Positions 25,893-33,449 of a stretch of DNA of 49,053 bases are shown here, in pieces. Position numbers and translations under genes: made by a program. The stretch covers positions 1 to 49,053 of the forward strand of contig JAUZOA010000034.1 in NCBI GenBank assembly GCA_030706685.1, in the 5' to 3' direction. Below the pieces are notes generated by a model. That model worked only from the letters and a program-made list of their open reading frames with translations, made no database searches and was not told the DNA's origin. Numbering within the stretch: position 1 is the stretch's first letter; each line of letters starts with the position of its first letter. This DNA is from Bacteroidota bacterium. Its GTDB lineage: Bacteria > Bacteroidota > Bacteroidia > Chitinophagales > Chitinophagaceae.

Positions 25893-26758
25893 GGATAAAC
25901 TGCTTTCCTTTTTTCAAGATATAAAGCAAGCGCTAAAGCAAATAAGAAGCTCAGGACAAAGGTTGCAGTCAATATCGGCAGTTTTTCAGGTTTATCCGGC
26001 CAGCTGGCTGGTCTTGCCTTTTCTACGATGATCAGGACAGGCGGCTTGTTGTCTACCATCAGCTGGTACTGGCTGATCAGTTTTTCATATTGCTGCAATT
26101 GTTCTGACAGGGCTACGCGCCTGCTTGTATATCCCTCCGCATGTTCAGTAGGGATATCACTGTGTTGTAAAAAAATAGTTATGCTGTCAATTTGAGCCTG
26201 TATTTTTTCTTTTCCCGACTGCAGGCTCTTTAAGGTAGAAATATTATTGCTGTTTTGGAGATCCTGGTGAATGGCCTGTAATTTATCTGTAATAGCATTG
26301 GCCAATTGGGAGGCCAGGATATTGTCCTTATCCCAGGTTTTTACTTTTAATTCGCTGAAGTCGCTCTTGATTACTTTAGTGTTTGCCTTAAGCAAATAGG
26401 CAGCTTTCAGTATCGCTGCTCTTCCTTTTTCTTCTGTTTTATAATGATCGGGCAGGTTGAATTCTTCTGCAACAGCAATATAAACTGTATCTAATTGCGC
26501 CGTGCCAACGATCATATCCACATCTTCGGGTGTACCCAAAGAGGGATATAAGAGTTGTATGTTGCTGTTAAAGATACTTGCCTTATCAGCAGAATAGGAG
26601 CTGGCAGGCAGAGCTGTTGAGACAGACAGGTATTTAGCCGGTCGTAAATACAGGGTGGTAGCGACAATAGCCAATGAGAGCACCACGATCAGAAGCATTT
26701 GTTTCCACCATTTTGAAAGAAGGTAAAAAAGATCAGGCATTGATTTTTTTTTAAGCAT
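25889..26758 (-). CDS. Wzz-like chain-length determinant protein
   Basis: A 289-residue protein with a membrane helix near each end (about residues 22-40 and 265-283) and a long periplasmic part between, including coiled-coil-like stretches such as SNNISTLKSLQSGKEKIQAQ. This is the layout of polysaccharide co-polymerases that set polymer length. There is no cytoplasmic tyrosine kinase. The ATG at 26758 is chosen; the frame runs back to a TTG at 26800. It is coupled to the O-antigen ligase gene. Confidence 0.8.
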   Translation of the reverse strand: MLKKKSMPDLFYLLSKWWKQMLLIVVLSLAIVATTLYLRPAKYLSVSTALPASSYSADKASIFNSNIQLLYPSLGTPEDVDMIVGTAQLDTVYIAVAEEFNLPDHYKTEEKGRAAILKAAYLLKANTKVIKSDFSELKVKTWDKDNILASQLANAITDKLQAIHQDLQNSNNISTLKSLQSGKEKIQAQIDSITIFLQHSDIPTEHAEGYTSRRVALSEQLQQYEKLISQYQLMVDNKPPVLIIVEKARPASWPDKPEKLPILTATFVLSFLFALALALYLEKRKAVYP

Positions 26759-26851
26759 AATTATTAAGAAGAGCTGTCCGGGGTATCCCGGCAGACGCAA
26801 TATAAGTTATCCGGAATAATGCGGATAGTCTCGTAAAAATAATTAGCCGCG

Positions 26852-27319
26852 TCAGTTCACTACTTTGACATTCCGGCTAAAACTTTCTTCAAGTGAGATA
26901 AATGTTTCTGTTCTTTCAATCCCTTTGATCTTCTGCAACTGGTCGTGCAATACGAATCTCAGCTGGGTGATATCTTTACAGACGATCTCGGCAAACATGC
27001 TGTAATTACCGGTAGTATAGTTAAGCCGGACGATTTCTGTGATTTTTTGGAGTTCTTTGGCGACAGTATCATAGAGTGAGCTTTCTTTAAGGTAAATACC
27101 AATAAAGGCAATGACATCATAGCCGAGAAGTTTCACGTCAACAGTAAGTTTTGTACCTTTCACTACGCCTGCCTCCTGTAGTTTTTTGATACGGACATGA
27201 ATAGTGCCGCCTGATACAAATAATTTCTTGCCCAGGTCGGCATAGGATATTTCTGCGTTCTCCATCATGTGATGAATGATCTGCAGATCAAGTTTGTCGA
27301 GATTTAATTTAGCAGCCAT
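26852..27319 (-). CDS. Lrp/AsnC family transcriptional regulator
   Basis: A 155-residue regulator with an N-terminal HTH (LDLQIIHHMMENAEISYADL, then SGGTIHVRIKKLQEAGVV) and a C-terminal RAM domain that binds amino acids and forms octamers (DVIAFIGIYLKE ... NYSMFAEIVCKD). The ATG at 27319 is preferred to the TTG at 27331. The upstream 140 bp are very A/T-rich, as expected for an autoregulated Lrp promoter, but no single site stands out. The ligand cannot be predicted. Confidence 0.92.
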   Translation of the reverse strand: MAAKLNLDKLDLQIIHHMMENAEISYADLGKKLFVSGGTIHVRIKKLQEAGVVKGTKLTVDVKLLGYDVIAFIGIYLKESSLYDTVAKELQKITEIVRLNYTTGNYSMFAEIVCKDITQLRFVLHDQLQKIKGIERTETFISLEESFSRNVKVVN

Positions 27320-27460
27320 TTTTGAAATCAATTTTTGATATTATTCACTAAAATACATATTTATTTGAATATTATCTATATTTTTAAGATATTTATTAGA
27401 AAATTTGGAATGAAATAGTCAACAGGCCTAAATTTGTCCTATCAATGTTCTTTTACATAC

Positions 27461-27644
27461 TGTGGGGTGATGAAATCCTTGGCAGACATGCCCTCTCGTC
27501 TCGGGGGTGGGGATAACAGGATAAACGGAGCATAGAGCCGACGTAGTCCCGATGAAAATCGGGATTCAGCCGACCAGGGTTGACCACTAAACTTTGTGCT
27601 TTAGCTAACTGCCTCGTGGAGGTTCGACTCCTCCCCCTACAGCA
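27461..27644 (+). ncRNA. tRNA-like RNA with a large internal insert
   Basis: The ends fold as a tRNA. TGTGGGG (27461-27467) pairs with CCCTACA (27635-27641) as a 7-bp acceptor with one G-U. A D-arm ATG/CAT (27470-27472, 27487-27489) encloses a loop with the GG of normal tRNAs. A 5-bp T-arm GGAGG/CCTCC carries the canonical loop TTCGACT (27623-27629). The D-arm wording resembles tRNA-Leu. CCCTC/GGGGG with loop TCGTCTC could be an anticodon arm, but U33 is absent. Between it and the T-arm are about 110 nt, with a 7-bp hairpin capped by GAAA (27547-27564), two GCCGAC copies and a small CTAAA/TTTAG hairpin. CCA is not encoded. A strong terminator follows. It may be an aberrant class II tRNA, a decayed tRNA or a separate tRNA-mimicking RNA. 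Confidence 0.5.
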
Positions 27645-27666
27645 GAGTTTTTTTCATGTGAGTGCT

Positions 27667-27702
27667 AAACCTGTACATCTCCGGATTTGCAGGTTTTTTT
27701 TT
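27667..27702 (+). terminator. Intrinsic terminator after the tRNA-like RNA
   Basis: AAACCTG (27667-27673) pairs with CAGGTTT (27690-27696), 16-nt loop, and nine T (27694-27702) follow. It lies 22 nt beyond the tRNA-like 3' end with no frame between. From 27703 to 27914 I see nothing further before the DUF3078 gene. Confidence 0.85.
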
Positions 27703-27914
27703 GCCCAAATTTTAAAAAACCATTGCCCAGACCACATAAGAAAGTTTATAGTTTCTTCCCCCGAAATTTCTCTCTTTGAGCAGCAGCTTTGTTTGTTTGT
27801 CGCAAGCATTTTTATTGATAATTGTTACGCCCGTTAGTGAGCAGAATCAGAACCGGTATCAGTTTTGATGATTAATTTCGTAATTGGCTCGCTTTACATT
27901 AAAACTGATCTTAT

Positions 27915-28841
27915 ATGAAAAAAATTCTGCTTATTGCAGGTATCCTTTCCTCTTTACTATCTTCAGCACAGGATGAAAAAATAAAAAATCTCCGCTCTGA
28001 ATCTGATCGTAAAATCTCAAAGAACGCTAACGACACAATACCCAAAAAATGGAGAACAGGGGGCCTGTATAGCCTGAACCTCGCCCAGGGCACTCTCAGC
28101 AACTGGGCAGCGGGCGGCGAAGATTTTTCATTGGCCCTTAATTCTCTTTTAAGTTTGTATGCCTTTTATAAAAAAGATAAACATAGCTGGGATAATACAT
28201 TTGATTTTAATCTTGGCTATGTAAAAACGACAAGTCTCGGCAGCCGGAAGAACGATGATCGCTTTGACCTGCTCTCGAAATATGGATATGCGATTAGCCC
28301 TAAACTCAACATTGCCGGCTTGTTCAATCTTCGTTCACAGTTTTTTAAAGGATATACTTATTCTGATACAGGCCGAACCTATGCATCTACCTTCTTGGCG
28401 CCCGGGTATATTTTACTCGGCATCGGCCTCGACTATAAACCGGCCAAAGATCTTTCTATCTTCCTGTCTCCGGTAACTGCAAGATGGGTAATAGTAAGAG
28501 ATACCGCATTAGCGAATAAAGGTCTCTATGGAGTCACGCCCGGGAAGAAAACCAATCTTGAGTTTGGCGCTTTTGCTACCATTAACTATATGAAAGAGTT
28601 CAATAAAGTATTAACCTATAAAGGAAGACTTGATCTTTTTTCAAACTATCGCCATAATCCACAAAATGTTGACCTGTATATGACCAATGCACTGAGCGCA
28701 AAGATCTCAAAGGTGCTGTCAGCTACCTGGGGTCTTGACCTGATCTATGATGACGATGTTCGGCTTTTTGGTAAGAATAAAACATCTGCGGGTTTACAGG
28801 TTAAATCGCTCGTTGGGATCGGCTTATTGGTAAAATTATGA
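27915..28841 (+). CDS. DUF3078 outer-membrane-type protein
   Basis: A 308-residue protein with a signal peptide (MKKILLIAGILSSLLSSAQ) and the DUF3078 pattern: WRTGGLYSLNLAQGTLSNWA near residue 45, then repeated amphipathic strands and a closing strand GIGLLVKL. It is probably a beta-barrel or beta-rich outer-membrane protein, found only in Bacteroidota as far as I know; function unknown. Its stop overlaps an ATG (28838) that opens a longer version of the trmB frame. Confidence 0.87.
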   Translation: MKKILLIAGILSSLLSSAQDEKIKNLRSESDRKISKNANDTIPKKWRTGGLYSLNLAQGTLSNWAAGGEDFSLALNSLLSLYAFYKKDKHSWDNTFDFNLGYVKTTSLGSRKNDDRFDLLSKYGYAISPKLNIAGLFNLRSQFFKGYTYSDTGRTYASTFLAPGYILLGIGLDYKPAKDLSIFLSPVTARWVIVRDTALANKGLYGVTPGKKTNLEFGAFATINYMKEFNKVLTYKGRLDLFSNYRHNPQNVDLYMTNALSAKISKVLSATWGLDLIYDDDVRLFGKNKTSAGLQVKSLVGIGLLVKL

Positions 28842-28966
28842 GCATAGCTTCAAAGAGCGCGACTCAAAAGGCACAAAGAGATTCTTTATCATTGAGTTTT
28901 ACTTTGCCCCGCAGTCGGCTGGGTGAAATAAATGGGAAAATTGACCACTACCGGCCTTACCCGATT

Positions 28967-28998
28967 TTTTTATTGCCGGTTGCTTTAAATTATCTTTG
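28967..28998 (+). promoter_or_regulatory. Candidate promoter of trmB
   Basis: TATCTTTG (28991-28998) fits the -7 consensus; a TTTT lies 20 nt upstream in place of TTTG. The trmB ATG at 29006 is only 8 nt beyond, so the mRNA would be leaderless or nearly so. Confidence 0.4.
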
Positions 28999-29005
28999 GC
29001 GGTTC

Positions 29006-29716
29006 ATGGCTCATAAAAAATTAATACGCTTTGCAGAGTTGAATACATTTCCTAATGTCCTTCAATTTCCGAAAGGGATAGCAGGACGATGGAATTCATT
29101 TTTTAAAAATGAAAACCCGCTTATCCTTGAACTGGCTTGCGGCAAAGGTGAGTATGCTGTCGGTCTTGGTCAATTATATCCATCCCGGAACTTTATCGGC
29201 GTTGACCTGAAAGGTAATCGAATCTGGGTAGGTGCTAAAAAAGCTTTGCAAAATAATTTGCCGAATGTTGCTTTCCTGCGAATACAGATTGACCAGGTAA
29301 ATGAATGTTTTTCGGAAGGAGAGGTTGCTGAAATATGGATCACATTTCCCGATCCGCAATTGCGGATGTCAAAAGCAAAGAAACGACTGACGCATCCGAA
29401 ATTTCTCAGGTTATACCAGCAATTCCTTGTGCCCGGCGGCCGGATACATCTGAAAACAGACAGCCCCGACCTGTATGATTTTACCAAAGAAGTCATAGCA
29501 CTGTATGGATGCACTTTACATACCGATTATAATGATGTGTACAATGAGGCCGGCATTCCTGATGAATTAAAGATCAAAACACATTACGAGTCGCTGGATA
29601 TCGCAGGGAGCAACCGTATACATTATCTTTCTTTTTCATTGCCTGCGAAACTGCCCGGAAAGGAAAAAGATGAAGAATTAAAACAATTATTAAAGACTCA
29701 TGCAGGAGATGATTGA
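29006..29716 (+). CDS. trmB: tRNA (guanine-N7-)-methyltransferase
   Basis: A 236-residue SAM-dependent methyltransferase that makes m7G46 in tRNA. Motif I reads ILELACGKGEYAVGL and the family signature is WITFPDPQLRMSKAKKRL. The frame extends back to 28838, but the extra 56 residues are unlike the family; MAHKKLIRFAELNTFPNVL at 29006 is where TrmB proteins normally begin, and the total then has the usual length. It overlaps the DUF5522 gene by 17 bp. Confidence 0.92.
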   Translation: MAHKKLIRFAELNTFPNVLQFPKGIAGRWNSFFKNENPLILELACGKGEYAVGLGQLYPSRNFIGVDLKGNRIWVGAKKALQNNLPNVAFLRIQIDQVNECFSEGEVAEIWITFPDPQLRMSKAKKRLTHPKFLRLYQQFLVPGGRIHLKTDSPDLYDFTKEVIALYGCTLHTDYNDVYNEAGIPDELKIKTHYESLDIAGSNRIHYLSFSLPAKLPGKEKDEELKQLLKTHAGDD

Positions 29717-29909
29717 AGGCATTCATTATTATGTGAATGATGACGGATATATAGTGCTGACTTCGCGGTATCTCCTGGAAAGAGGATATTGTTGCGGTAA
29801 CGGATGCGTGCATTGTCCTTATAACTATGAAAATGTACCGGAACCCAGGAGAACCGAATTAACCCTGAAATCTTTTAAAGAGGGCCGGGGAGATTCATCA
29901 AAAAAATAA
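29700..29909 (+). CDS. DUF5522 small cysteine-rich protein
   Basis: A 69-residue protein carrying GYCCGNGCVHCPYNY, four Cys and one His in a tight cluster that suggests a zinc or iron-sulfur site. The family is small and uncharacterised in Bacteroidota. It starts inside the end of trmB and is followed at once by the alkyltransferase-like gene, so the three are likely one operon for nucleic-acid modification or repair. Confidence 0.82.
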   Translation: MQEMIEGIHYYVNDDGYIVLTSRYLLERGYCCGNGCVHCPYNYENVPEPRRTELTLKSFKEGRGDSSKK

Positions 29910-29918
29910 TTGCTTTCA

Positions 29919-30308
29919 ATGCCTCCATTAAAAAAAACGTCGGCCAAACTCAAATCAGTAAAGCCATCGGGCAAAAAAGATGAAAATTTTTTTGAACTGG
30001 TATATGAAGTAGTGCGACAGATACCAAAAGGCAGGGTTACTTCTTATGGAGCCATTGCAGCCTGCCTTGGTACAAAACTATCAGCGAGAATGGTGGGGTG
30101 GGCCATGAACGGCGCCGGAAGAGTAAGGCCTAAAGTACCTGCCCACCGGGTTGTGAACCGTAATGGTATTTTGAGCGGGAAACATCATTTCAATCCTCCG
30201 GGAACTATGGAAAAGCTATTGAAGAAAGAAGGTGTTAAAGTAAAGAATGATATAGTTGTTAATTTTAAAGAACGGTTCTGGGACCCGGTAAAGGAGCTGG
30301 GGTTTTAA
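29919..30308 (+). CDS. Alkyltransferase-like (ATL) MGMT-family protein
   Basis: A 129-residue protein with the MGMT DNA-binding domain. The region RQIPKGRVTSYGAIA is followed by the arginine-finger helix ARMVGWAMN at 56-64. The active-site motif reads PAHRV at 74-78 where methyltransferases have PCHRV, so the alkyl-accepting Cys is Ala. ATL proteins bind O6-alkylguanine without removing the group and pass the lesion to nucleotide excision repair. The frame is open to a TTG at 29910; ATG 29919 is chosen. It is 9 bp after the DUF5522 stop. Confidence 0.88.
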   Translation: MPPLKKTSAKLKSVKPSGKKDENFFELVYEVVRQIPKGRVTSYGAIAACLGTKLSARMVGWAMNGAGRVRPKVPAHRVVNRNGILSGKHHFNPPGTMEKLLKKEGVKVKNDIVVNFKERFWDPVKELGF

Positions 30309-30335
30309 CTACATTGGACTCAATATGCTATGACA

Positions 30336-31400
30336 TCACATTTCATTCTTTATTTTTCTTCTTTTATACCACTGCAAAAATCCCGTTATACTCAACAAAC
30401 TTCCTGTCAAACCCAACAGGCTATAACTAATTTTCACCGCTAAGCCTCCATATTGCCCAAAATGAATCTGTGAATTGATAATATCATACCGGCTGGAAGC
30501 ATCAATCTCATTGACAAAGGCTGTCCGCGCCACATTTCCTGTACTGTCGAGAAAGATCGCATCAGCGAATTTTTTTGATTGAATAAACGAATTATTCTCC
30601 CGGCTGCCATAAATAGTTGTTTTCCCCTTCGTGCTCTGCGGGAAATAAATTACCCGCGCGCTGAAATCCGGGAATTGCCTATGCAGGTTCTCTAAAGCGC
30701 GATCCATACTGAAAAATAAAGGAGGAGACGGTTTCAATACAGGTGTATAATCATAACTTTTATAGAATTCCTTTTTAAAAACATAACGTTGCATCCAGAA
30801 ACCTGTAACGCCAATCATAAGATTAAACAACAAGGCATAAGTCCCGATAAGCTGGTGAAGATTTCCTTTTTTAAAAACGCGTTTACGAAATGCGAGCACT
30901 GCTCCTATATTTCTTCGGAACAGGATCAGCCCTGTAAGAATACTTAACAGGAAGACCAACGAAAAGAATCCTAACAGCCATTCTCCTGTTTTTCCTAAAT
31001 AAAAAGATGAATGAAACCGGCCCGCCCAGCTCGTTATAGCGGATTGTGATCCCTGGGTTTTTTTAATTGTCCCTGCCTGCGGATCTATGAATACTTTCAG
31101 GGCCTCTTGTCCGCTCCTGTAGGATGAATCATAAATCGTAAATACGAAAGCTTGTTCCTTGTTCAGTGTGATCAGGCAGTTGCTTACCCGGGCATGTGGA
31201 AATTTTTTTTGCAGGTTATTATAGCAGGTATCAACTGGTATTATTTTACTGTTTACGCGAACAATAACCTGAGGATAGTCTAAAAGATCCAGTTCATCAT
31301 GAAAAACCAACACAGCCCCCGATAAAGACATAAGCAGGATAAAAAGACCGGATAGAAGACCCGCTATGCTGTGAATGGAGAAAACAAACCCTTTCTTCAT
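30336..31400 (-). CDS. PepSY-associated transmembrane protein
   Basis: A 354-residue inner-membrane protein with the PepSY_TM layout: a first helix after MKKGFVFSIHSIAGLLSGL, a large periplasmic PepSY-like domain, two central helices, a second periplasmic part and a final helix before KRRKIKNEM. Homologues are linked to iron or copper reduction and to flavin-type reductases. It is the last gene of the oxidase cluster, 24 bp after the DUF420 gene, so a role in metal or electron supply is possible. Confidence 0.83.
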   Translation of the reverse strand: MKKGFVFSIHSIAGLLSGLFILLMSLSGAVLVFHDELDLLDYPQVIVRVNSKIIPVDTCYNNLQKKFPHARVSNCLITLNKEQAFVFTIYDSSYRSGQEALKVFIDPQAGTIKKTQGSQSAITSWAGRFHSSFYLGKTGEWLLGFFSLVFLLSILTGLILFRRNIGAVLAFRKRVFKKGNLHQLIGTYALLFNLMIGVTGFWMQRYVFKKEFYKSYDYTPVLKPSPPLFFSMDRALENLHRQFPDFSARVIYFPQSTKGKTTIYGSRENNSFIQSKKFADAIFLDSTGNVARTAFVNEIDASSRYDIINSQIHFGQYGGLAVKISYSLLGLTGSLLSITGFLQWYKRRKIKNEM

Positions 31401-31424
31401 TTCCTAAAGCTATTGACTTATTGC

Positions 31425-32009
31425 CTATGAATAATACGGCTGTATCATCCAATAGATAATAACTCCTGTTACCGCTACATAAAACCAGATGGGCCAGGTG
31501 ATATGAGCCAGTTTTTTGTGCCGTGGATATTCCCCGGTCAATGCCCTGTAAGCGGTAAATAAGATGAAGGGAAGAATAATTCCTGCCAAGGGAATATGCG
31601 TACCAAGAAGTATATAATAAAGAATCCGGACCGATCCTGCACCGGCTTTTTCCGCATCGCTCAAAATACCGTCATGATTAAGGTCTCCAAACCTGGTTTC
31701 CCCGGCAAACAAATGATGACAGATATAGCTTATTAAAAAAAGAATGGAAAGAACCATTGCCGTCAGCATAAGTTTCTTATGCGTTTCATAATTTTTTTTC
31801 TTTACAGCCAGTAAAGCTGCCAGCAACAACACTGTGACACAGGAATTAATGATTGCATTGGCCAGCGCAAATAAATGAACATCGAATCCCGGGTTCAATT
31901 CCAGTTTTAGCCTGCTTAATAAAATGATTGCAGAAAAAATGATTACAGAAAAAATAATGATCAGCATACTGGCTTTCCTGTCATTTTTTTTCCAGGCCGG
32001 GGCTAACAT
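31425..32009 (-). CDS. DUF420 membrane protein (YozB/CtaM-like)
   Basis: A 194-residue membrane protein with about five helices, of the DUF420 family that is linked to cytochrome oxidase assembly. Typical features are the histidines in THKKLML, CHHLF and LGTHIPLAG. Unusually, residues 108-120 read GDLNHDGILSDAE, an EF-hand-like calcium loop, in the segment between two helices. The ATG at 32009 overlaps the upstream SCO gene by 29 bp; ATG 31967 would avoid the overlap. Confidence 0.83.
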   Translation of the reverse strand: MLAPAWKKNDRKASMLIIIFSVIIFSAIILLSRLKLELNPGFDVHLFALANAIINSCVTVLLLAALLAVKKKNYETHKKLMLTAMVLSILFLISYICHHLFAGETRFGDLNHDGILSDAEKAGAGSVRILYYILLGTHIPLAGIILPFILFTAYRALTGEYPRHKKLAHITWPIWFYVAVTGVIIYWMIQPYYS

Positions 32010-32838
32010 GGGGATCCTTTTTTTGGATGATGAATACTAACGCTCCTACTAATAAGATAGCCACTAAAAATACTATAGCTATCAGTTTAAGTTTGCCGGC
32101 TAAGAAACTTTTTTCATTCGGATCTTTTTCCAGCGATAACAATACAATATCTTCCGCAAGATTTGACATGGCTTTATCATCCAGGCTATGATACAAAAGC
32201 GGGTTACCCATCTTATCCCTTCTTGCGCGAATGACTCCATGTTTATCAATCAGCACGAATATATCGGTATGGGGAAAGGTGGTATCCATCTTAGGATCCT
32301 GCACTGTCAGGTTCATGTATTTTAGCGAGAGATCATAAATTGTTTTTTTGTCACCGGTCAATAACCACCAGTTTACGGGATCAATCTGGAACCTATTGGC
32401 CCATTTTTTCAGTGCTGCTACAGAATCTTCCTCGGGATCAATGCTCATAGACATGAACTGGACGTAATCAGCCGTATTATCCCCAACTTTTACTCCTCTC
32501 TGAACTGTTTGCTGGAGCCTTTTCATTTGCAACGTCATACCCGGGCAAATAGTGGTACAATGTGTAAAGAAAAAATTGACAACAGTTATTTTCCCGCTAT
32601 CGGAGAGGGAGACATTGGAAAAAGAAACTTTCTTTCCCAGTTGATTGGTTAGTGTAAAGTCGGGGATTCGCTGCCAGACCGTATCAGGAACCTGTTTACC
32701 CTTTTTGACCTTAGTCAGAACAGTATCATAGAACAGCGGTTGCGGAATGGCGGCTTTGGGTAAGGAATCCACAATAAAGAAAAGAGTTACCGGCACAATC
32801 AGTGCGATCAGGATTCCATAAAATGCTTTCTTACTCAC
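31981..32838 (-). CDS. SCO1/SenC family copper chaperone
   Basis: A 285-residue thioredoxin-fold protein anchored by an N-terminal helix (residues 7-24). The copper ligands are Cys94 and Cys98 in HCTTICPG and His190 in FPHTDIF. SCO proteins deliver copper to the CuA site of oxidase subunit II. An additional C-terminal hydrophobic helix (about 252-272) is present, so both ends may be in the membrane. It is between subunit IV and DUF420 in the oxidase cluster. Confidence 0.9.
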   Translation of the reverse strand: MSKKAFYGILIALIVPVTLFFIVDSLPKAAIPQPLFYDTVLTKVKKGKQVPDTVWQRIPDFTLTNQLGKKVSFSNVSLSDSGKITVVNFFFTHCTTICPGMTLQMKRLQQTVQRGVKVGDNTADYVQFMSMSIDPEEDSVAALKKWANRFQIDPVNWWLLTGDKKTIYDLSLKYMNLTVQDPKMDTTFPHTDIFVLIDKHGVIRARRDKMGNPLLYHSLDDKAMSNLAEDIVLLSLEKDPNEKSFLAGKLKLIAIVFLVAILLVGALVFIIQKKDPHVSPGLEKK

Positions 32839-32958
32839 TCTGTCATTTTTTAAAACTCCCGCCAGTGCTCCTGTGAAAGAAGGTCAACGAAAACCATCTG
32901 CTTCTGTTGCAGATTGCTGCAAAAAGAATTGTTTACGCAACCATGTCCATATCGTTAT

Positions 32959-33417
32959 CTATTGTTTGCCTGGTTTTTCCTCGGGGGCAGGTTGTGCCTT
33001 TTTTTCTTTTGGCATGGTTGATTCCTTGAAATACGGGTCATAATTATTGCGTAGGTTCTTATACGAATTACCATCTATGATAAAGGCCGCAATAAACCAG
33101 ATAAAAAGCATCAGGGGCACTACGATGGTCATAATCATATTCCTGATCTCATCACCCAGGTGCATAAACACAGAAACAATATAATAAGCCTTGGCAAGGG
33201 TCAATATGGATATCATCCCTTTGAACATCAATACCAGGAGATGACTTGGATTTTCCCCTTTGTGTATTGTATAAATACTCAATCCTATTCCCAGTTCGAT
33301 AATGGTAATTACAGACAATAGTATAGTCGTCTTTCGTATTTTTTTCCGGAATTCACCGTCTTCCGTATGATGCTGAAACGTTATCTCCGGCGATATGACA
33401 TTTGCTTGATGCTCCAT
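32959..33417 (-). CDS. Cytochrome c oxidase subunit IV family protein
   Basis: A 152-residue protein with three membrane helices and the subunit IV/CyoD pattern (LAKAYYIVSVFMHLGDEIRN). A charged C-terminal tail rich in Lys, Pro and Glu follows. The frame extends into the subunit III gene, but MEHQ at 33417 is the proper start and gives a 32-bp gap. It probably stabilises the oxidase complex. Confidence 0.86.
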   Translation of the reverse strand: MEHQANVISPEITFQHHTEDGEFRKKIRKTTILLSVITIIELGIGLSIYTIHKGENPSHLLVLMFKGMISILTLAKAYYIVSVFMHLGDEIRNMIMTIVVPLMLFIWFIAAFIIDGNSYKNLRNNYDPYFKESTMPKEKKAQPAPEEKPGKQ

Positions 33418-33449
33418 ATTGTAATAAATTTCTTTTTGCCAGTTTATGA

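Noticed and set aside
27461-27644. tmRNA (ssrA)
   Set aside because: The locus is too short, lacks the usual 5' GGxTTCGAC D-loop text and has no tag frame. A GCTTTAGCT word near 27598 resembles the end of tag sequences but has no stop in that frame.
27461-27644. Group I intron in a tRNA
   Set aside because: The insert is too short for group I introns and I could not find the conserved core words. The GAAA hairpin alone is not enough.
27580-27837. 85-residue frame on the plus strand
   Set aside because: It begins inside the RNA locus, runs through the terminator T-tract, and has no conserved pattern or start signal.
28838-29005. 56-residue N-terminal extension of TrmB
   Set aside because: The text is unlike the family, and a -7 promoter element plus a standard TrmB start occur at 28991-29006.
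32896-32914. ATCTGC/GCAGAT hairpin between SCO and subunit IV
   Set aside because: A six-bp stem with no clear tail; chance occurrence cannot be excluded.
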